From NCBI GenBank assembly GCA_017550445.1, contig JAFZOV010000011.1, positions 1 through 27,389 on the forward strand: a stretch of 27,389 bases of DNA, read 5' to 3'. The stretch comes from Fibrobacter sp. (GTDB lineage: Bacteria; Fibrobacterota; Fibrobacteria; Fibrobacterales; Fibrobacteraceae). Under the pieces are notes generated by a model. That model saw nothing but the letters and a program-made list of their open reading frames with translations. It was not told where the DNA came from and searched no databases. This document shows positions 24,203 through 27,389 of this stretch, one piece after another. The position numbers were made by a program, and so were the translations under genes. Position 1 is the first letter of the stretch. Each line of letters starts with the position of its first letter.

Positions 24203-25576
24203 CTAATCACTAACGCCATTACTAGGTGTGGGTATAATCAAATCTACATTTCCTGTTTCACCACTAGCACCATTTTTAGCGCCCCTACTTACCTGCAATT
24301 GCAGCCTAAACGCCTTCACCTTGGCCTTATCTTTTACAGAGAATTCCTTAGATTCAGAATAGTCAAAGAAATAGTTTGACGTTTCCACTTTCTTCAAAGA
24401 CAAATCCGATATGGTGATTCGGCCACTCGCAACCAGCGGCGAGTAACAAGCAAAAGTAAAGACTAAGCACACTTCCTCGATTTTTTGAGGCACCGTAAAG
24501 CGCATTTTTCTTGAACCAGACGACTGGTCCGACATCGGCGGAAAAAACATAAAATCATCTACGCCCGCAGGCTTTACACCTTCTCTAGTACGGAAGCCGA
24601 CAGCCATGTGATCCTTGCCCGCAACAAAAGATCTTTCATAATGGGCGTTGTTCAATAGGCTAAAGGCGATTTCGTATTCAACATTCGGTTCCAACGTGAA
24701 ATTATTCCCCGTTTCACTACAGCGAGCACTCCAGGAACCGATTCCTTCTGAATTTTCAATTGCAAACACCTGGTTCACCTTTGGTGCAGCTTCTGCAAAT
24801 CCCGCAAGAGCATTGTTGTTTTTATCGAAATTCGAGACAAATCCAGTCAATGTCACATTTCTATGATTCGATGCATCTAAAGCTATAGAAAGACCCACAT
24901 AGTCTCCGCCACCAGAAACACTCCCCGTACGAGAGATCATTCGGAATTCCTGGGGGCAAGGTTCCGCAGTGCAAGATGGGAAAATTTGTGCAATGTTGTC
25001 ATGATGTACCCCAGGCATTGCCGGGGTTACCAAGAATTTTTTTACCCCATTTGCCATGGCAATGGAGTTTTGCTTAGCCGCAGCAGTCGAAGCCACCTTC
25101 GGACAAACATCAGCATCCTCTATTCCAGAGATAGTACGGCAATAACGCTTTAGAGTATCTCCATTTACAAACCAGCCAACTTCTTCGACTGCAATGTACT
25201 GACCATTGCCATTGAAACGGAAACGTCTAAACGACAATTCATCATAATCGGATCCAGCCGTAAGAGTATACGAAGATTGATCTGTACCATAATTTATATA
25301 TACGTCCTGAGCATCAGTATTAGCTGAAAACACATCATTAGATCCCGCGGCACCGCTTATTTCCTTCGAAATTTTAGCACCCATCTGTTCCACATCGGTT
25401 TTAAATAGCATTGCCACATTTTCAGCTTCTTGTGTAGCCTTAATCATGTTGTCGGTACGAATACGGAATTTAGTCGAACTACTAAACGCATGACCAGCAA
25501 TAACAACGACAATGCCTACAATGCCCATGTAGACAATAAGTTCCATAAGGGTAAAACCAGCCTTAGACAATTTCAT
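24203..25576 (-). CDS. PilW-like minor pilin with jelly-roll (CBM4/9-like) insertion (457 aa)
   Basis: The N-terminus is a classic prepilin: leader MKLSKAG, then FTLMELIVYMGIVGIVVVIAG with Glu at +5, cleaved by the prepilin peptidase. The pilin part continues to about residue 250 (VKKFLVTPAMPG). Residues about 259-396 read like a galactose-binding-like jelly roll of the CBM4/9 type: FTLEPNVEYEIAFSLLNN, MRFTVPQKIEEVCLVFTF and the terminal ISDLSLKKVE strand. A pilin-like tail follows (VKAFRLQLQVSRG). Usual PilW proteins are about 270-350 aa, so the extra length matches this insertion. The start codon overlaps the stop of the PilV-like gene as ATGA, so translation is coupled, and the giant pilin gene begins 13 bp after its stop. 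Domain assignment is by eye and unconfirmed. Confidence 0.8.
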   Translation of the reverse strand: MKLSKAGFTLMELIVYMGIVGIVVVIAGHAFSSSTKFRIRTDNMIKATQEAENVAMLFKTDVEQMGAKISKEISGAAGSNDVFSANTDAQDVYINYGTDQSSYTLTAGSDYDELSFRRFRFNGNGQYIAVEEVGWFVNGDTLKRYCRTISGIEDADVCPKVASTAAAKQNSIAMANGVKKFLVTPAMPGVHHDNIAQIFPSCTAEPCPQEFRMISRTGSVSGGGDYVGLSIALDASNHRNVTLTGFVSNFDKNNNALAGFAEAAPKVNQVFAIENSEGIGSWSARCSETGNNFTLEPNVEYEIAFSLLNNAHYERSFVAGKDHMAVGFRTREGVKPAGVDDFMFFPPMSDQSSGSRKMRFTVPQKIEEVCLVFTFACYSPLVASGRITISDLSLKKVETSNYFFDYSESKEFSVKDKAKVKAFRLQLQVSRGAKNGASGETGNVDLIIPTPSNGVSD

Positions 25577-26115
25577 CGGATGACCCCCGAGACCTTGATA
25601 GACGGTGTAGCATTTTTAAAGTGCCAACAAACCTTAACATCTATGCGTTTTGCATACACATGTGTAGCGCTGTTCAACATTGTAGAATTTTGCGATTCGT
25701 ATTCAGCATCAGGAGACACTGTCACTGTAGCCGTATATTCAACCTTCATATCATGGTCAACAACGCCTGGCTGACCTTTCCAAGTCCGAGACACAAGTAT
25801 TTTACTCGGCAGTGTAAGACCCGGCTCACAAGGACAATAAACATCCGCATCATCATCGCAAGCAGAAAGATGACTATCAGTCAAACTTCCAACACCTAAT
25901 GCTCCTAGAGAATCTATTAAATTTTGCGCCACCTCAGTAGCACCATCACGACCTCGTATACGGAGCAAGGCATCATGGTTGCCGCTTTGCAAATTGAGAA
26001 CAGCCACATATAAAAAACCCAGCACAGCCGCAGCAATCAGCACTTCGACAATGCCAAAGCCCCGCTTATGATTCGGTTTCAATTCACCCTTCAAATGTTC
26101 ACGCACCTTCACCAT
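25573..26115 (-). CDS. PilV-like minor pilin (180 aa)
   Basis: Prepilin signature: a 19-residue basic leader ending KRG, then FGIVEVLIAAAVLGFLYVAVLNLQSG with Glu at +5. The position after the FimT-like gene and before the PilW-like gene, and the following segment ATEVAQNLIDSL, fit PilV/GspI-type minor pilins. The globular part has a cysteine cluster (CDDDADVYCPCEPG, about residues 85-98) and a later Cys (VCWHF) that may form disulfides outside the cell. AGGTGG precedes the ATG, 15 bp after the upstream stop; the downstream gene overlaps by 4 bp. It would sit with PilW- and PilX-like partners in the pilus initiation/tip complex. Confidence 0.82.
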   Translation of the reverse strand: MVKVREHLKGELKPNHKRGFGIVEVLIAAAVLGFLYVAVLNLQSGNHDALLRIRGRDGATEVAQNLIDSLGALGVGSLTDSHLSACDDDADVYCPCEPGLTLPSKILVSRTWKGQPGVVDHDMKVEYTATVTVSPDAEYESQNSTMLNSATHVYAKRIDVKVCWHFKNATPSIKVSGVIR

Positions 26116-26130
26116 AACACCACCTACGCT

Positions 26131-26718
26131 CTACAACTCCGTCCAATTACTCCAATTTCCGTTCTGCGTAAAGTCGTTTCCAACCTTCCACATAGGAATC
26201 ACTTTATTTATCTTTTTATCCTTACGAACTGCACCATAAACATCAGAATCACCATATTGGATACACACCCCACCTTCGGGAGGCGCGGCGGACAAACCTA
26301 TACGGGGCTTAAAAACATGGTTATTCCCGCCAAACCAATCAACCATACTTGTCGGACAGCCTTGACTTTTCGACACATACTTTGCAGGCGCTTCTATTGA
26401 AAATTCATCAACAACGCCCCCATTAGGAGCCGCACAATTTTTAGTGGTTACATCTTTGACAACAATAATCGTTTGGGGTTTCCCCGGATCAATTTTCAAG
26501 CACAAAACAGCCGAAAGCCTACTTGATTCATTCGCAACGCGTTCTATGAACGCGGCTGTATTGACAGCGGCATCCTTTATGCGGGCGTTTGCGACAGCTC
26601 GCTGCAAGCCAGCAACCCCAACAGTCGAAAGAACGCCCATGATGATTACTACCACCAGGACTTCGACCAAGGTATAACCGGACTTTGCACCGCGGCTAAC
26701 GAGCTTTGCAAATACCAT
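26131..26718 (-). CDS. FimT/GspH-like minor pilin, first gene of operon (195 aa)
   Basis: The start is set at the ATG at 26718 because GAGG lies 6 nt upstream. A GTG four codons earlier overlaps that ribosome site and is unlikely. The product has a 14-residue leader ending AKSG, then YTLVEVLVVVIIMGVLSTVGVAGLQ with Glu at +5, followed by ARIKDAAVNTAAFIERVANESSRL. This is typical of the GspH/FimT class (helix then SRL-like strand entry). The globular domain has several Cys residues (LCLKI, NCAAP, GCPTS, VCIQY). It opens the four-gene minor-pilin operon and is preceded by a promoter-like element and by terminators of ileS. Confidence 0.85.
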   Translation of the reverse strand: MVFAKLVSRGAKSGYTLVEVLVVVIIMGVLSTVGVAGLQRAVANARIKDAAVNTAAFIERVANESSRLSAVLCLKIDPGKPQTIIVVKDVTTKNCAAPNGGVVDEFSIEAPAKYVSKSQGCPTSMVDWFGGNNHVFKPRIGLSAAPPEGGVCIQYGDSDVYGAVRKDKKINKVIPMWKVGNDFTQNGNWSNWTEL

Positions 26719-26742
26719 AAAAAACCTCACACAACTTCAAAT

Positions 26743-26775
26743 CAAAAATAGAACAAAGCATCGGCCACGTCCAAA
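26743..26775 (-). promoter_or_regulatory. Bacteroidota-style promoter of the minor-pilin operon
   Basis: On the minus strand TTTG (26775-26772) and TATTTTTG (26750-26743) are separated by 21 nt, matching the -33 TTTG / -7 TAnnTTTG pattern known from Bacteroidota. The -7 box lies 24 nt upstream of the ATG at 26718, leaving room for the GAGG site. Confidence 0.45.
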
Positions 26776-26848
26776 CAAGAACGTTTCCGACAGACCTTTT
26801 CTAAAATAACTTATTTTTTTACAAAACGCTCAGAAAAAATGAAAAAAT

Positions 26849-26879
26849 GGCGAAATAATGCAAAATTCGCCTTTTTTTT
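26849..26879. terminator. Second, bidirectional terminator-like hairpin upstream of the pilin operon
   Basis: GGCGAA (26849-26854) pairs with TTCGCC (26866-26871), followed by eight T residues on the plus strand. On the minus strand the same hairpin is followed by ATTTTTTCATTTTTTC. It lies upstream of the pilin promoter candidate, so it most likely stops ileS read-through into the operon. The surrounding 26780-26930 stretch is very AT-rich and shows no gene. Confidence 0.5.
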
Positions 26880-26930
26880 GTAAATTTTCGCATCAAATTT
26901 GTGATTTTCGCCACAATATTCCAAATTGGA

Positions 26931-26960
26931 AAGAAAAGGGCCGTAGCGAGTGCTACGGCC
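26931..26960 (-). terminator. Rho-independent terminator of ileS
   Basis: A perfect 9-bp stem GGCCGTAGC / GCTACGGCC with a 4-nt loop lies 24 bp past the ileS stop at 26985. On the minus strand it is followed by CTTTTCTTT. On the plus strand AATATTTTT follows, so it may work both ways. Confidence 0.85.
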
Positions 26961-26984
26961 AATATTTTTGAATCGCTTCAGACC

Positions 26985-27389
26985 TTATGACTTAACGGTC
27001 GTAAAGCTGAATGCTTCGCCGTCAGCGTCGTTGGCTTCGAGGCCATCGGCGGCGGCAGCCCACTTGATAGCGACAGCCTGAGTCTCGCCGGCGATGTAAG
27101 CTTCATTCTCCGCGACGGCCTGCTTGAAGACGTCGCTTGCAGAGAACAAGGTCACTTCGATCTTGTCGGTGATGGCGTAGTCCTGGTCCTTACGGCGGTT
27201 CTGGATGCGGTTCACGAGTTCGCGAGCCACGCAGGCGCGGCGCAGGTCATCGGTAATCTTCAAGTCCAGAGCCACAGTGAAGTGCTGGTTTGCTTCAACA
27301 GCGAGGCCTTCCGGCACGATGCGGCTGAGCATCAAGCAGTCAGCACCGACTTCACCGAAGTCGAACTTGATGGTTTCGCCAGCCTGCAG
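26985..27389 (-). CDS. ileS: Isoleucyl-tRNA synthetase, C-terminal fragment (5' part outside window)
   Basis: The frame is open to the right window edge, giving the last 134 residues, beginning LQAGETIKFDFGEV. The signature VALDLKITDDLRRACVARELVNRIQNRRKDQDYAITDKIEV matches in pieces (for example ARELVNRIQNRRKDQDYAIT) the C-terminal anticodon-region extension (DUF5915) of the long, eukaryotic-like IleS class, not the short zinc-finger end of E. coli IleS. The enzyme charges tRNA-Ile in the cytoplasm. The fragment ends with a normal stop followed by a strong terminator, so the gene appears intact at its 3' end. Composition is GC-richer than the pilin operon beside it, as expected for a housekeeping gene. 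Confidence 0.88.
   Translation of the reverse strand: MQAGETIKFDFGEVGADCLMLSRIVPEGLAVEANQHFTVALDLKITDDLRRACVARELVNRIQNRRKDQDYAITDKIEVTLFSASDVFKQAVAENEAYIAGETQAVAIKWAAAADGLEANDADGEAFSFTTVKS

Noticed and set aside
24190..24219. Upstream ATG adding 10 residues to the giant pilin
   Set aside because: It lies inside the preceding gene without a ribosome site. The ATG at 24189 has AAGGAG and gives a normal prepilin leader length.
26755..26780. Possible sigma-54 promoter (GG/GC elements) before the pilin operon
   Set aside because: The GG and GC elements are 11 nt apart instead of the required 10, and the rest of the consensus is poor. The TTTG/TAnnTTTG pair fits better.

Overview
The window looks like chromosomal DNA from a Fibrobacter-like bacterium (Fibrobacterota, FCB group). 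This is inferred from giant secreted proteins with GLUG-like and InlB B-like repeats, poly-serine linkers, a shared Fibrobacter-style C-terminal module ending in a type IX secretion (T9SS) type A-like sorting tail, several outer-membrane beta-barrels and moderate GC. No rRNA, tRNA, CRISPR array, transposase or phage gene was seen.

Left part (1-11089, all minus strand): a left-truncated SLC13/DASS divalent-anion:Na+ symporter, then two giant secreted proteins (1505 and 1671 aa). These two share a C-terminal module of about 400 residues and a sorting tail but have diverged N-terminal repeat regions. A strong terminator separates them, so they appear to be separate units.

Middle part (11368-17456): two tandem paralogous outer-membrane beta-barrels (plus strand, each with its own promoter and terminator); a YejA-like peptide-binding lipoprotein (minus) bracketed by inverted copies of an intergenic palindromic repeat; an RluE-type 23S rRNA pseudouridine synthase (minus); and, divergent from it across only 41 bp, a UDP-glucuronate 4-epimerase followed 22 bp later by a third outer-membrane beta-barrel (plus).

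Right part (17581-26718, minus): a compact four-gene minor-pilin operon in the order FimT/GspH-like, PilV-like, PilW-like, PilX-like. The junctions are 15 bp, a 4 bp ATGA overlap and 13 bp. The last gene encodes an extraordinary 2202-residue protein with a PilX/GspK-like prepilin N-terminus carrying about 2000 residues of cysteine-rich multidomain extracellular sequence. The PilW-like protein also carries a jelly-roll (CBM4/9-like) insertion. My reading is that the operon encodes a pilus-tip adhesion complex in which the adhesin is fused to a minor pilin, rather than being a separate PilY1 protein. That is the best candidate for an undescribed system here. The window closes with the 3' end of ileS (minus).

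Regulation: most transcription units have a TAnnTTT box resembling the Bacteroidota -7 element. Three genes without a Shine-Dalgarno sequence (transporter, rluE, epimerase) have this box only 5-8 nt before ATG, which suggests leaderless mRNAs. The secreted, outer-membrane and pilin genes mostly have clear GGAG/AAGGAG/GAGG sites.
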